Below are positions 22,142 to 34,632 of a stretch of DNA of 64,000 nt, piece after piece (the stretch's first letter is position 1; each line of letters opens with the position of its first letter). The position numbers and the translations under genes are program-made. Where the stretch lies: positions 30,087,005 through 30,151,004 of the forward strand of contig CM057224.1 in NCBI GenBank assembly GCA_029891385.1. The letters run 5' to 3'. The notes beneath the pieces are model-generated. The model was not told the DNA's origin and searched no databases. It saw nothing but the letters and a program-made list of their open reading frames with translations. Source of the DNA: Erythroxylum novogranatense (lineage: Eukaryota > Streptophyta > Magnoliopsida > Malpighiales > Erythroxylaceae).

Positions 22142-23060
22142 TTGCAATTTTTTCAGCTTTTCTACAAACTTTACAAATTGTGTATCCAATTCAATATTTT
22201 AAAGCCTTTGTGGGAATGGTATTTTTGGTGGGTAAGGAAGAGAAGGAATATAATAAGGGTCTTTGTTCTTTTTTTCATCCTTTTTCTTCTTCTCTTAATC
22301 CTCTACGACGTGGGGTTTAACTCTTTTTTTTTGCTGGTTCTTCTAGCTCTTTCCCACTCCTAAGTGTGATAACCTTAAATTGTTCTCTTAGATTTACTTT
22401 TATATTGCTTAGATAGCTTTCCACACTTCTCGTACAGAATTTATTCGCAAGATGGCCCAGTTGAACCTTTAAATTATGAATGGAAGAGGCGTGGTTATTA
22501 GCTACTTCTTCGAACTCCCCTTCTAGCCTCTTATGGGCCTCATCCATACTTATAATCTTGTCTAATTTTGAATCCCATAAACTAGATTATTCTTGTTGAA
22601 ATCATGGTGGACCTTGAATTTTCATTTGAGTCCTTGCATTGTTAGACCAAAAGAAATACGGGTGGTTCTGCCACCCCTGATTGTATGAATTTAAATAAGG
22701 ATGATTACTTCCCCCACCAAATTGTGCTTCATTAAAGTTGAATTACTCCAAGTTGTTGTTTTCCACTAACAAGCAATTAGCAATGATTTGGCTCTCTTAT
22801 CTGCATAACTTGATTCTGTGTTGAATTACTTTGAGTGGAGGGAAAGAGTGGTTATCAGGCTTTTTAATTGCTTGGTAAGGTTGTAGATTTTAGCTGACAA
22901 TGCTGTCATTGAATCTACTGCAATCATTCCTTCAAGATCCAAGAAGGTTGATTGATGTCTACTTAGTTTCAATTTTCGAAGACAACTATTATTCTTCATC
23001 TCTTTAAATAAATCGTGTATCGCTTGCAATGGTGGTCATATAATTCCTTAATGATAGGCA
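22142..23060 (-). pseudogene. Athila-type gag C-terminal region
   Basis: On the minus strand the frame at 23029-22826 (helical, IHDLFKEMKNNS...) is followed at about 22790-22630 by a QFGGGSNHPYLNSYNQGWQNHPYF(F)WSNN block typical of Athila gag before the LRSGKEL motif. Next, 22547-22317 gives ANNHASSIHNLKVQLGHLAN, then VITLRSGKELEEP. The frame then decays toward 22142, where element B is inserted. Stops at several sites make it non-coding. Confidence 0.75.
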
Positions 23061-23333
23061 AAGAACCCTGGCCTTACGAAGTCCATAAGGGTCCTTTGCT
23101 CTCTTTGATGTATTTCCTCCATCATCGTTCTTTCTATATCTTTTGGGCATTCAACTCTTAGGATTCCTCTTTCTTGCCTTATAATGCTTAAATTAACGTA
23201 TCCTCTACTTTACATCCAACTTTCTTCTCTTTTTTTATTTTTCTTATTTCTTGGGATTGGGTACCTCAATCACACACAAAAAGGGTAACAATTCTTTAAG
23301 TTAAAGGAATTCAAATTGTCCTAATGCTAAAAT

Positions 23334-23351
23334 TCCTCTACAACGGTGTCA
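23334..23351 (-). other. Degenerate gypsy primer-binding site
   Basis: On the minus strand, TTGACACCGTTGTAGAGG directly follows the LTR end. It resembles the TGGCGCCGTTGCCGGGG site used by Athila elements, with several transitions. Confidence 0.6.
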
Positions 23352-23360
23352 AAAAATTGT

Positions 23361-24764
23361 TGAACAAGTTTTATATATAATAAAACTTTCAATTCCTACA
23401 ATTATACATATCGTATCGTGTCATATCAAAAGATATCCCTATGAGGATTGTGCAATAGCTAACAATCTAAACCTAACTTTGTATAAGGTAACAAGAAATT
23501 GAGATTAATAAAAATAAATAACAGAAATTGAACTAGAATAATAAAACAAAATAATTAAATCAAATAAGCAATGAACTGCCAATTAATTTAGGGTTTGATC
23601 AAGGATGAATTCTTAGGACTTATTCTTCCTTTATTTTGTTTCCTTAACTATTATTGATCCAATTATGTGTTGATCCTAGATTTCCTAAGGGATTGATTAC
23701 TCTTTCTCAAGACCTAATCAATTAGACCTAATTGAAGTTGAAATTCTAGATTTTGCAACCTCTCGATTCACAAAACTTCCTAATGTTTTTAATTAGATCT
23801 GAAGTTATATATTAGATAATCAAGTTCTCAAACAAGATATCTCTTCAAATGATCATTAATTTGACAATTCCATGACTTATTAAATTGTCAACTCTCATTG
23901 CACAACCAAATCTGATTACTTTTGACTCACTCTCTCGATTTGTTGACAAAGTATGAGCATGTACAATTATCACAACACTAGATTTTTGTATTAAATCAAT
24001 AAAGATCAAAGTCACAAAATAAATTAGGAATAAACCCTAATTTGAAATTTAAAACTTCATGAACATGATAAAAATCTTATAAATTCGATTACACGTCAAT
24101 AATAAGGAAAGAAACAAGGGAAAAAGAATGAAAACTCTATTTACTCCTTGATTTGGAAAGCTAGAATCTAATGTTTTTCTTGATCTCCCACTTTGATTCA
24201 ATGGCTACCACTTTTTTGTGACTTTCACATTTTTAAATAGTAGTTTAGGGTCCTATGGTTGTTTTTAGGGTTTCCCCATTTAATTTGGCTCCAAAAATAG
24301 TCCCAAAATTTCAAAACATTGAAGAAACTTGCATGCTGGAAAAGTTGAAATTCACTAGAATTGTTGTTTGGCATATGTAAAGTATTATTCACAATCGTGC
24401 ATCAAATTGTGCATCACCAAAATTGCTGAAAATCATGAATTTGTACGGGCTAAGAGACATGCATAGGATGATACATGGCCATGCATCTCCTCTCTGCTTT
24501 GAATCTTAGTTTTCTTGTCGTGTTTTCATTCGAATTTTTGTCCTTTCTTTAATTTCCTATTTCCATACACTTACAAACACATCAAATACCTCATGAAACA
24601 TAAAATTAAGATCCAATTCTTGATATAAACCAAATAAGCACTTAGAATATATATAAACACTCATAATAACATAATTCTAAGCCTATGCATACGATAATCT
24701 TCTAATAAACACCCAAAAACACACTAAAACACATATCAAAACATAGTATAAACTATACCAATCA
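23361..24764 (-). repeat. Athila-like 5' LTR
   Basis: Partner of 12053-13463, in the same orientation and with the same landmarks. It is followed on the minus strand by the primer-binding site and gag. The outer flank at 24765 is copia integrase sequence. Confidence 0.75.
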
Positions 24765-25375
24765 ACACCACCTTTTAAAGGAACACGGAAAGGACCACAA
24801 GGGTTTGAATGAATATAATGTAAGTTACCTTTGGTCTTGTGAGTGCTTATGATAAAGCTGAATCACTTTTTCTTCTCAATGGCACAATGCTTCAACGTTT
24901 TGTCTACACCATAAACCTCTTTTACTCAATAAGTTGATATCTTTCTTACTCATATTTCTCGGTATCAACATGCCATAATTTATTGACATCATGATGGCTT
25001 TTTAAGAAAAATGGTAAATCCTAATTGCTTTCATCATTTCAATTTTTGCATAAGATTATCTGATCTCAACTAGTATTTACAAGCAAGTTCTAGATTTCCT
25101 TAAATATGAAAGAACACTCTCAACAAAGAATACTTGAATTTGGTGTTTAGTATTTCAAAAAGCTCAAATTCTTACCAAAGAAAAGTGTCATTCATCTATC
25201 ATAACAAGCTAATGTCCTTTTAATCAAAATCTAAGTTAATCAGTCTAAGCATGTAAGTATATTCATTTACTCATATTATGCATTTCTAATCCTGATCGAA
25301 TTCATTTAATAACCATGCATCTCTGATTGCTAAATGGGAAAACAAACACACAACACACAAATAATAAATAATTAT
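24765..25375 (-). mobile_element. Ty1/copia fragment, gag-pre-integrase and integrase start (other half of 9253-12052)
   Basis: Minus-strand reading gives INLLSKRGLWC...QNVE near 24985-24900, then HCAIEKKK and THKTKGNLHYIHSNPCGPFR (about 24880-24780). This is the copia GAG-pre-integrase and zinc-binding integrase N-terminus, ending RVPLKGG at the Athila LTR. Several stops are present. Upstream, to about 25375, no domain is recognisable. Confidence 0.65.
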
Positions 25376-25963
25376 TTATTTAACTAATACTCTCCAACAC
25401 CCCCACCAACCCCCGCCCCCCAACACACTCATAAACATCACACTATTCCTAATGTGATACAAAAAGTAAAAGAGGGGTCTAAGACAAAAGACAAAATTTA
25501 ACACAAATAAAGAAAATCATTTAAACTAACAAGCAACAAATAAAGGGATAAAAATACGATACGAATGTAGGGGTGATCACTGTGTTGATCTAGTGTGGAA
25601 CGTGGTGTACTGTGTCAAGGAATGAAGAACAGATACAAATAAAAACAAATAGAAGAAACAGGAGAGTAGGCCTGCACGTTCAAAGAAACAAATTATGTTA
25701 AGGTTCATTAAAAAAATTAACAACAAAGAGATAATTGAAAAATAAACAAAAATTAAATGGGTTGCTTCTTAATGTCATGTAGCTAGACGTCTCAATGGTG
25801 ATGCTCAAGGTGGGTCACTCAAAGTGAAAGATTCCACCGTTTCCTCCTTTTTATGTGGATTTGTCTCCAAGAATTTTCCAAACACTTCCTTAGCTGCATC
25901 CATTAGTAATTGGTAGCATTCATCACTCTCTTTAACCAAGTTCAGCTTCTTTTCTTCTCCTTC

Positions 25964-26640
25964 CTACAAGGCAAAATCAAAATTAACAACATTAGAATAG
26001 TCTTCACAAAAAGTAGAAGTAGGAATAAGTTCAACATTAAAGATTGAAAATTCTATTGTTTCTCCTAAGACTGACATAATCAATTTCCCATTCTTCACAT
26101 CAATCAAAATGTTGGTAGTGTCCATAAAAGGCCTCCCTAGGAGTATAGGGTGCTCATTTTCTTTATCCTTCACTTCCCCATGTTTAGGACAGCAAAGTCT
26201 ACAGGAATAATCAATCCTCCAACTTTCACTAACACGTCCTCCATTATTCCTTTTGGATAACATGTTGACCTATCAGCTAATTAGAAACACAGGTTCGTAG
26301 GTCTTAACTGTCCTAGATCTAATTTCTCATAAATAGAGTGAGGCATAAGGTTCATACTCGCTCCAAGATTAAACATACCCTTAAACTGATCTTCATTACC
26401 CACTGATACTTTCATGATAAAACATCCTAGGTCTTTTAATTTGGGGCCGAATGTGACTGCAGAATTGCACTTGCTACTTTTAAAACTGGCACCTTTTCGT
26501 TAGGCTCAAACTTTCATTTCATGGTGCTTAGTTCCTTGAAGAACTTGACATAAGCTGAAATGTTCCTAATCACATCTAACAAGGGCAAATTAACATTGAC
26601 CTTAGAAAGCATGCGATATAGATAAGAAAATTACTCATCT
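25964..26640 (-). pseudogene. Gypsy aspartic protease region of element D
   Basis: The minus-strand frame at 26263-25964 contains HPILLGRPFMDTTNILIDVK and LIMSVLGETIEFSIFN, the distal protease flap region. Immediately upstream in another frame, CYPKG...(E)DVLVKVGGLIIPVDFAVLNM can be read, so a frameshift lies near 26190. Further upstream, about 26640-26400, are diverged F-L-K-E-L and C-x-x-x-G-A equivalents. Confidence 0.65.
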
Positions 26641-27619
26641 TGTTTTGATTCTTTAAGACGAATTAGATATGGAATTGGTGGTCAATAAGGATCCACTGCC
26701 TATGCAGTTTTTGTCCTTCATTGTCCTTGGTGTCATGCTTAAGTTGTTCAGTCTTTTGAATGCGACTTGAAGAGTTTATCATATTGCTTTTCTCATTTGT
26801 CTCATCTTCTTCTTTGGTGAGGCTTTCCATCTCTTGATCATCAGTGTCAGGCAGTTCAGAAGGAAACTCAACATGATTTTAAATCACTTTACCAATTCTC
26901 ATAATGGTGATCGATTAGGCTTGCTCGGGTTGACTGGGCAATTTTTTCTTTTGATTGTTATACATTTGAGCTGTAAGTTGCCCTACTTGAATCTCAATCC
27001 TCTTGACAGATGCTTCTAAGGAATCAAATCTCTTATTGTTCGTTTCTTGATTTTGAGTTGTGACCTAAATGAATACATTCAGACTTTCCTTCAAAGAAGG
27101 CTTTCTTAGTAGTTTTGTCATTTGAGGATTGCACTTGGAAAAATATTTGCCTCTAAAAATTTTGATATTGTGGTTAGGGTTTCATCGGTAGATTGTTGGT
27201 CTTCCAAGAGAAATTGGGGTGGTTTCTCCAACTAGGGCTATAGTGTTCGAGTATGGATCATTTGGCTCCCTTGGTTAAAAACTATTAAATAAGTTAACTT
27301 ATTCTTCCTCATCAGCCAAAGGTTCATAAGAATATGAACAAACATTAGCTCCATGAACAGAAGTTTCACATATACCACACACCTCTTGATTTGGAACATC
27401 TTAGGGTAGCCTTGTAGTTAGAATCTTTACATGCCTCGTCAGCTCAGTTAACTGCATAGCTAATTCTTGATTTGAGCTCACTTCATAAACTACAACTCTT
27501 CGTCTCCTCACACTTTTTTGTTGAGAATTAGCCCCTAACATTTAAAAAATTTCCTAAGTTTCTTGGCTCATCCTCTCTCCTACAGTTCCTCCTACAACAT
27601 TTTCCACCATATACTGGCA

Positions 27620-28102
27620 CTACTGCGTCAACCCATCATAAAAGAATTGGTTTAGTAGGTGAAGTGGAAAATGATAGTGTGGACATTGTATTAGCAAGAG
27701 TTTAAAGCGTTCCCACACCTTGTGGAATGACTCTCCCTCCATCTGAGTGAAGGTAGCTATCTTGACGCACAACTCAGATGTCTTTTGATAGGAATAGAAC
27801 TTTCTCATGAATTTGTTGTACATATCCTCCCATGTAGTCAAAGAGTCAAAAAGAAGGGTCATCAACCATGCCTTAGCACAATCCTTCAGTGTATATAAGA
27901 AGCATCTCATTCTGATTTGATATTTGTTTAATCCATCCAACAAAAAGGTTTGGAGAGTGATATAGAATTCCCGAATGAAGTTTAAAGGGTCTTTATTAGG
28001 AACCCCATAGAACGATGGCAACATGTTATAATGGATGCTCTTCAATTCATAGTTCCTAGCTGCCTCTTCCAAACGTATGCTCGAAGTGACACTACCAATC
28101 AC
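27620..28102 (-). pseudogene. Gypsy gag (retrotransposon gag domain) of element D
   Basis: An open minus-strand stretch of about 160 codons carries FYGVPNKDPLNFIREFY, CFLYTLKDCAKAWLMTL, TTWEDMYNKFMRKFY and ESFHKVWERFKLLLIQCPHY, ending FFYDGL. This is the canonical retrotrans_gag fold of Athila/gypsy elements (equivalents of P-x-x-H/N-L-x-x-F, F-x-L-x-x-x-A, W). It is the best preserved frame in element D. Flanking sequence is broken by stops. Confidence 0.8.
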
Positions 28103-28498
28103 CGATCTAACATACTCCTCATTGCTAACTACCTTTCACCCATCTTATGGTTGTTCACTTGATCTTCATACTTCCTCGTGATTGTCTTCAAAGTCCCCTT
28201 GAGATCTTCGTCTTCGATGTATGCTATTAATAAAAGGGATGGGTTCATTATCTAAAGATCTCCTTCTTAGCGTAAACCAAGAGAATTCATTGCCTAAAGT
28301 TCTCCTACGTAGCATAAACTAATTACAAAAAGCACTCAATTAATAACGAAAATTACAAAACACATTAACAAAAAAACACAATAAAACATACAAGTATAAA
28401 CAAACACAAACAATCAAAATCACTTAAGCAAATAAAAATAATCAAAATTAATTTAAGTTTAGAACAATAAACACCTCCAACAATGATGCCAATAAATT

Positions 28499-29780
28499 TG
28501 TTGTGCCCAAATAAGTTTTAAAAATACATAGGCTATCCTACTTGCAAGTATACAAGGTAGTTATAATGATTACGTAAGGTTGTCTCCCAAGAAGGTAAAA
28601 TTGATTCACTTAAATTAATTTTTAACAAAAACAAAAATAAATGCAATCATAAACACTCTAACCCGATTTGTTGAGTAAAAGACTTTAAAGGAACTCACAA
28701 AATTTAACTGAAAAGTAAATGAAATTAACTGGGAGCAAAGCAAATAGATTAATCGAAGTGGAAGAATCTTGATAATTAACTTCACTAATTTAATCTCGTA
28801 TGCATGATTAAGGAAAAATGATTAGAAAGTTGTCTTACTAAAATTAATAGTTGGGTTCTAAATCAATTTGAATAATAAACTAATCTAACTTTCATATTCA
28901 AAAAGTTATCATCCAAATTAATTATGGAAACCCCACTACTTATTATCACTTAAGTTAATAAATTTCTGGTTCTTAACCTAAGCATCCATAGTTTCTCGTT
29001 CTGTATTAAAGTTCTTCTCTCGATCCTTCGTTTAATAATAAATGATGCAAGGTTTGGTCATGCCATTACATTAACTCATCTAAGAAATCACAACAATAAA
29101 TAAGACAATGAAACCATAACTCAATCATGCATAGTCGACTAAAATAGCCACATTAATTCTCAAGAGAAAAAATCAGCCCATCTAGATATCACAAGATTCA
29201 GCATCATTAAACACTCCAATCCCATCTTCATCAGTATAAGTGAAATATTTAAGCAACAAACCAAGTAAATAACTAGATAAATTATGAAAAGAAAACAGGT
29301 AACAATCGGCTAAGCTACAAAAGCAACAAGTTCAGTGAACAACAAGAGACAATGCAATAAATGAATAACAGAGCAAGCAAGCAGGGATCGAGTGAGTGAG
29401 ATGTGGTGGTCTCCTTCCCCCCTCAAGCTTCCCGCATTAGCTCTCAGCTTCTGCTTTAGGTTGTTCCCACCAGATGGTCGAAGGCTTGCTTTACTTCCAG
29501 CTCTCTGTTATGTTTCTCTCTTCCTCACCAGCTCTCTTTGTTTCTCTTCTCATCTTCCCTTCTTTCTCTTTATCTCTTCTCTTCCAAAATGTCTCTATCT
29601 AGTGTAGAATGAAGAATAGAGTGTCTATGTAGAGAATGAAGAATGAAGAGTGGAGTGTCTGTTTGTAGCCTTGTCTATGTGTAAGTTTTCGTGCTGTCCA
29701 CCTACTTATTCTACGTAATAAAATGACATTAAAATAAACGTTGTTGGTGTGTCTGCATGTGGGAAGTCACTATTGTGACT
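28499..29780 (-). repeat. Probable 5' LTR of element D (outer end not fixed)
   Basis: The inner boundary is TG at 28499 (minus strand ...GGGCACAACA), then about 10 bases, then the primer-site-like TTGGCATCATTGTTGGAGG. The body is AT-rich with a pyrimidine-rich segment at 29400-29600 and short GAATGAAGA(A/G)T(A/G)(G)AGTGTCT repeats near 29610-29670. With no partner LTR the outer end is only an estimate. Confidence 0.4.
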
Positions 29781-29785
29781 TAACT

Positions 29786-30010
29786 TGTCACAACCATGAC
29801 TTACCATGTTAAGTCACAGTCGTGACTTAACTTGCATGCCCCGTGCAAGTGTAAGTTAAGTCACGATGACGTAACTTGCACACTTGTGACATGGTCAATA
29901 TATGCAACTATATAATAGTCATTTTTGTGAAGAATTCACAATGACGTAACTTGCACACTTGTGACATGGTCACTATATGCAACTATATAACAGTCATTTT
30001 TGTGAAAAAT
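29786..30010. repeat. TTAAGTCAC inverted/direct repeats followed by a 75-bp tandem duplication
   Basis: GTGACTTAAC/GTTAAGTCAC words occur about five times in both orientations at 29775-29865. From 29862 a 75-bp unit (ATGACGTAACTTGCACACTT...AGTCATTTTTGTGAA) is repeated once with about four differences (29862-29936 and 29937-30010). Confidence 0.8.
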
Positions 30011-33000
30011 TCTTCTTGTTTAAGTTCATGCCATATTCACAAACTAATCCAATTAAGATTCATGCGACATCCACACCGATTTCACTCAATTCATATCAAA
30101 TTTGAATTAAATCGCAACCAATTTTAACATATAAAAACAAGTAAAATCAAATAAAATTCAACGCAACAATGACGCCATTAATTATATGTAATGAGAAAAC
30201 AAAATTTCACTTCTTACTCTCTTTATGATACTTGTCAAATTTAAAAGGATTCAAGTGACATAAAAACTGAACAAATTTGAATTTATTTCTCTCTCATTCC
30301 TTTATATTTCTCTTATCCTATTTGTCTCTCTCTGCATTATATTTTATGTTTTCCAAATTTCATTTTCTCTATTTTATGTTAAAATACTCATTACGTAATG
30401 ATGTTTAGGTACCTCAAGAATCTTGCAACTTAGGCAATTTGAAAAATATGATGACAATACTGATTCAATGGTTCACCTATGAATATTTTAGAGTTATAAA
30501 GGCTTGTTAATTTATTGCTTTCCTAAAAGACTTATTGTATTAATACAACACTAATTTTTAAAGTTAAACCAATAAATTATGAAAAGATGAGAAGATATGA
30601 CAAATGATTTCTTGCCTAAAACAAGATTTAACTAACATAAAATGTTGAATTATAAGGAACTCCAATAAATAAAACAGAAGCCTACTAAAAGTCTAAGAAG
30701 TTAGTGTATAAAGGCAGCAAAAGCCTATTTGTCTTTCTCATTAAAAGAAAGTGTACAGTTATTTTTAAAGAAATTTTAAAAATATGTATTACAACAAGTC
30801 ATACCAATTCTAAAATTGCTTCTTCAATGACTTGGTCAATCAATATGAAGTGTTGGATAGTGTTTAAGAAAAGGGAAGATAAAAATATATATTCAATAGA
30901 AAAAAAGTTGAAATTCACTTATGGTATTTAGGTGACTTATATATCAACTTACTAAATTTGTAAACTCCACTATAAATTTATCCTCAACAACCACCTCTTT
31001 CATAAAATTGCACTATATAACCATATTCAAGTTATACTCCACCCATATAATCGACTCGGGGGAGATAGAGGAAATTAGAATAACAACAATAGTAATAAGG
31101 GAAATGAAATTATTGAGTATAGATAAATAAGAGAGAGCCATTACCACTAATGTTAATGGTGTTATCATAACTTTATAATCTTCCATTGGGTCAAAATAAA
31201 TTATTCTTATATTTGTTAGCTCAAGGTTTATATTTAACGATTTTGATGATGACTATATAACATTTCAAAATTCAAATTATATTTATTTCCTTATATAGAT
31301 AACTATATTTTTTAAAGGAAATAAAATCATAGAAAAATTTCTTTCTTTCTTGCAGGGACCTTCTTAGTAAACTTTCCTTATTAACATTTGGGAGGATCTT
31401 ACCATTTCAAACAATTAGTTCCATAAATTTTTGTTCCAGCAGAGATGATGTTGAAAATCTAAAGTCAACTCAGAATTAAGATAAAGCAACGACTAGTTGA
31501 AAAAATTGATTATTTAAATAAGAGCAACAACACTTGTGAAGTAACGAACATACACAAACTTTCGAAACATTTAACCAACACCTATCTTCTTGAGTGTCAT
31601 ATCATTCTTATTGTACCTTAGAAAGTGAAGTCACCCTATCAAGAAAGAAATTGTTATTTGAGAATTTACTTTTGATTTTACATTTTATTTTTCTATGAGT
31701 TTTCATAAGCTTGTTATACACTTCGAATGTGAAAAGTTTGAGAACTTTGAAAAATATGTACTTGTGAGCTTGGAGAGATTCATCAAATTTAATACTCAAA
31801 TTCTTATAATGAAATACTCAAGTTAGATACTTGGAGATTGGACGTAAGCTTGGGTTATCAGCTGAACCAATATAAATCGACCGCATCCTTCTTCTCTCTC
31901 TCTTTGACTTTTAAATTTTTGCAATATGTTATGTGTGTGTTGTTTTTAGCTAAAGACTCCTTCTATTTTTAACTTGCAAGATGATCTTTAGTTTTAATAG
32001 ACGCCTTCTTTTTAAAATTGTTTTAACAAGATTTATTATTCAGTAGGCTTTTTTGGCTTAAGTAAGGTCCTATCCAAAAAAAGAGACTCGTATTGCCTAA
32101 TAGGCTCCTGTCGTTTAAAAGGCTTTATCGTTTGATAGGTTCCTACTGTTTGTATTCGTTAAGTAGGATCTGTTTATTATATGAATTGAAAAAAATTATC
32201 AATATTCAACTAAACAATTTGAACTATCATACCCTCGTTGATATAAAATAGAGTTGACATATAAGTATCATAATAAGATGACCGAATATTCAATTAAAGA
32301 TTAAGCCTTTTTGTCTAAAGATATAGGAGAGTGAACTAAACATCAATGATGATCCTTGCAGACATAACCAATACAGATAGAGTAAGCGTAAAGTTACTAA
32401 AGGGGAGGTTTGGAAGCAATTAAATTTGATTATCATGTCCAGCCATTTATCTAGTATAGTTTGTTTTCCTTATCATTTTTTTAGCTTATTGTTAGGCCCA
32501 TGTAGTATGTGTCTATTAATGGAACTTTTATACTTGCGAACAATTTAGTCGAATTTGGGCTGCATTAATTGTTAAATGATTTTGCCTATATGTTGTCAAG
32601 GATAGTTAATTGATGAATGCTTTAATATTCAATACTTATTCTTTTCATTCCTAAACATAGACATGCGTCTAGTTTGAACTTCAATGATAGTTTTGAATTT
32701 CTAGATACCACTATAGTATCTTCAATAAACAATAATTCCTAGATACTTTTATATTTTATTTTCCAAATCCTAAGCATTCATCCAGAAAAGTTTTCCTGAA
32801 GCACTTATACGATTCCCTCCTACTTAAACTCCCACCTTTCAGTCACAAGGTAAATTTCTCGGTTTCAAGAAACCTGTATAACCTGATAATACAATCGAGA
32901 TACTTTTTTATAACAACCTTCTATCTATTCACCAATGGTAGTATATCAAGTATCAATCAAAGTATTGATCCATCTTGTTTGTTTATAATTGTTTTCCTTT

Positions 33001-34632
33001 TTTCTGTCAGTGTCAGGTGTATGGATTTTGAGACTATGTCTTTCTGTACTTGAGCTTAAATAGGACATACCAGCAGCTGAAATCATAAAATCGATCATTT
33101 TGCTGACGTTGCTGTGCCTGATGAAGAGTTCCATGCGGTAGAAGTCTCTCTTGATGGCATGGCATCCTACAGAACTAGTGGTTTGAAGACACTGGAGATT
33201 AAGACGTCATTTTGGCAGTGACTGTCCAATGCAACAGAGACAAGATTTCACCAAATACATGATCGCCACTGCTTCTCAGAGAAGCCAGTGCGCACGGACT
33301 CATTTAAATCAAATAGTTTCAGCAGCTCACTGACCTGAGCTTAGCCAAGTAAGTAGTTCTTTTGACAGGGTTGATCATTTTTGTAACTTGCAGAAATCTT
33401 GTAGCTGAAGATGAGAACCTATAACATAGGGCAGGAACAGGTGCAAATATATAGTCGATCATTTTTCTTTCTTTTTTCACTTCAAGCTTTGTAACTCGAT
33501 CAAGTTCTTCTTTTCTTGCTTAAATGGTTGCAGGTAGATTTCAGTGAACAGACAGATTTTTTTTTCCTGTAAAAGAGCTGAGTTGTATCTTGTTTTGCTT
33601 TAATTCATTATTCATCGGTTGCATCAGGTTTAGACTGAGGTTTCCAGGTCAAGAAACTGAATTTGCCCTGTTACTGTCGTCTCCAGATTCTGGACTCATT
33701 TACTAACGAAAAATGTTCAATCAGGAATTAGCAACAACAATACTAACAATTTTTTATAGATCGAGTTCATGAGAAACTGCATATAATTGGGAACAAAGTG
33801 AAAAGCCAGTGATTCAAAAGGTTAGGATCCTGAATCTCCATTGCACCCAAACAAAGATTTTGGATCTTTGCTTAGAAGATCTCTAAGATCGAGTACTTAA
33901 CATAATATTACATCTATTCTCCTATTTGACATAGAACCTGGGCCTTTGCCTACTTATCTTTTAATTGTTTGCTTCTTCTCACTTCCACTCTCACCCTTTC
34001 AGTTCCTAAAGTCTACTTCTTGCTCTTCAATTGCAACTTGGGATATGAAAAATGCCAGGAGATGAAACCCTAATCATTACTTCAAATCTAAAGAAACGCA
34101 CAAGTCCCACCAGTTTACAGGCTTAGGCTATTCTTCTCTCCAATATAATTACTTGCACTATCCTTTAAATTCCTTAGGTTGGTAACAACATAGAATTTGA
34201 AAGCTTTGATAGATCCTTAGTACATATATAAGCATTGCGAATTTGCATGCAATGGTAATGCTTCGGCGCAGTTCTATTCTCTCCTATTTTCCTGAAATTG
34301 GAAGAAGTATTATACCTCCATAATAGAACACGGTCAATCAATGCAGTCACCGATTGAAACTGCAATTGGCCATATAAACCAAAACCAGACGGTGATCCAG
34401 GCTTCTGGCAGAGGGGAACCATTCAGCAGCCAGCGTTAGAACAAAATTGACACTACCTGGCCAAGTTTTCTTGCAGAACTTCTCCGTTCTTATTTGCTTC
34501 CTTTCTCCATTAATTCCTAGTAAAGAAACACACCAGCCCAAGTTCTAGTCCTAAACATAGCTAGCTGGATAGAGAGGAATCAAAAGCCATCAGACTTCTT
34601 TAGCAGTAAAGATTTACTGCAAACCCGATGCT
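30011..34632. other. Intergenic region, mostly AT-rich
   Basis: No gene is recognised. An orphan open stretch at 33081-33221 (+) reads FADVAVPDEEFHAVEVSLDG and onward to TGA without known similarity. 33900-34632 is probably downstream flank or 3' UTR of the ankyrin gene on the minus strand. Confidence 0.5.

Larger units (their letters stand above)
12053..24764 (-). mobile_element. Athila-like Ty3/gypsy element (with two further elements nested inside)
   Basis: Two similar LTRs of about 1.4 kb (12053-13463 and 23361-24764) in the same orientation bound the element. On the minus strand the order is 5' LTR, primer-binding site (about 23351-23334), gag, [element B with element A inside], protease, non-coding 3' region, polypurine tract AAGGGGATG (13464-13475), 3' LTR. 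Removing B and its duplication leaves about 6.4 kb. No reverse transcriptase or integrase frame is visible between the protease and the 3' LTR, so this copy is non-autonomous or internally deleted. It sits in a copia integrase frame: KGG upstream (24775) continues as (N)AIYM downstream (12045). Confidence 0.75.
25380..28498 (-). mobile_element. Second Athila-like gypsy element (D), 5' LTR to protease only
   Basis: On the minus strand: primer-binding-like site (about 28488-28470), gag (28102-27620), LRSG-type linker remnants, and protease (about 26600-25964). No RT, integrase or 3' LTR follows before copia sequence begins near 25375, so the 3' part is lost. A C-rich run (25397-25422 on the plus strand) lies near the left edge. 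Stops and frameshifts occur in every domain. Confidence 0.65.

Noticed and set aside
34174..34541. Minus-strand open frames downstream of the ankyrin gene
   Set aside because: They lie beyond the ankyrin stop, overlap each other in different frames and show no domain; likely 3' flank.
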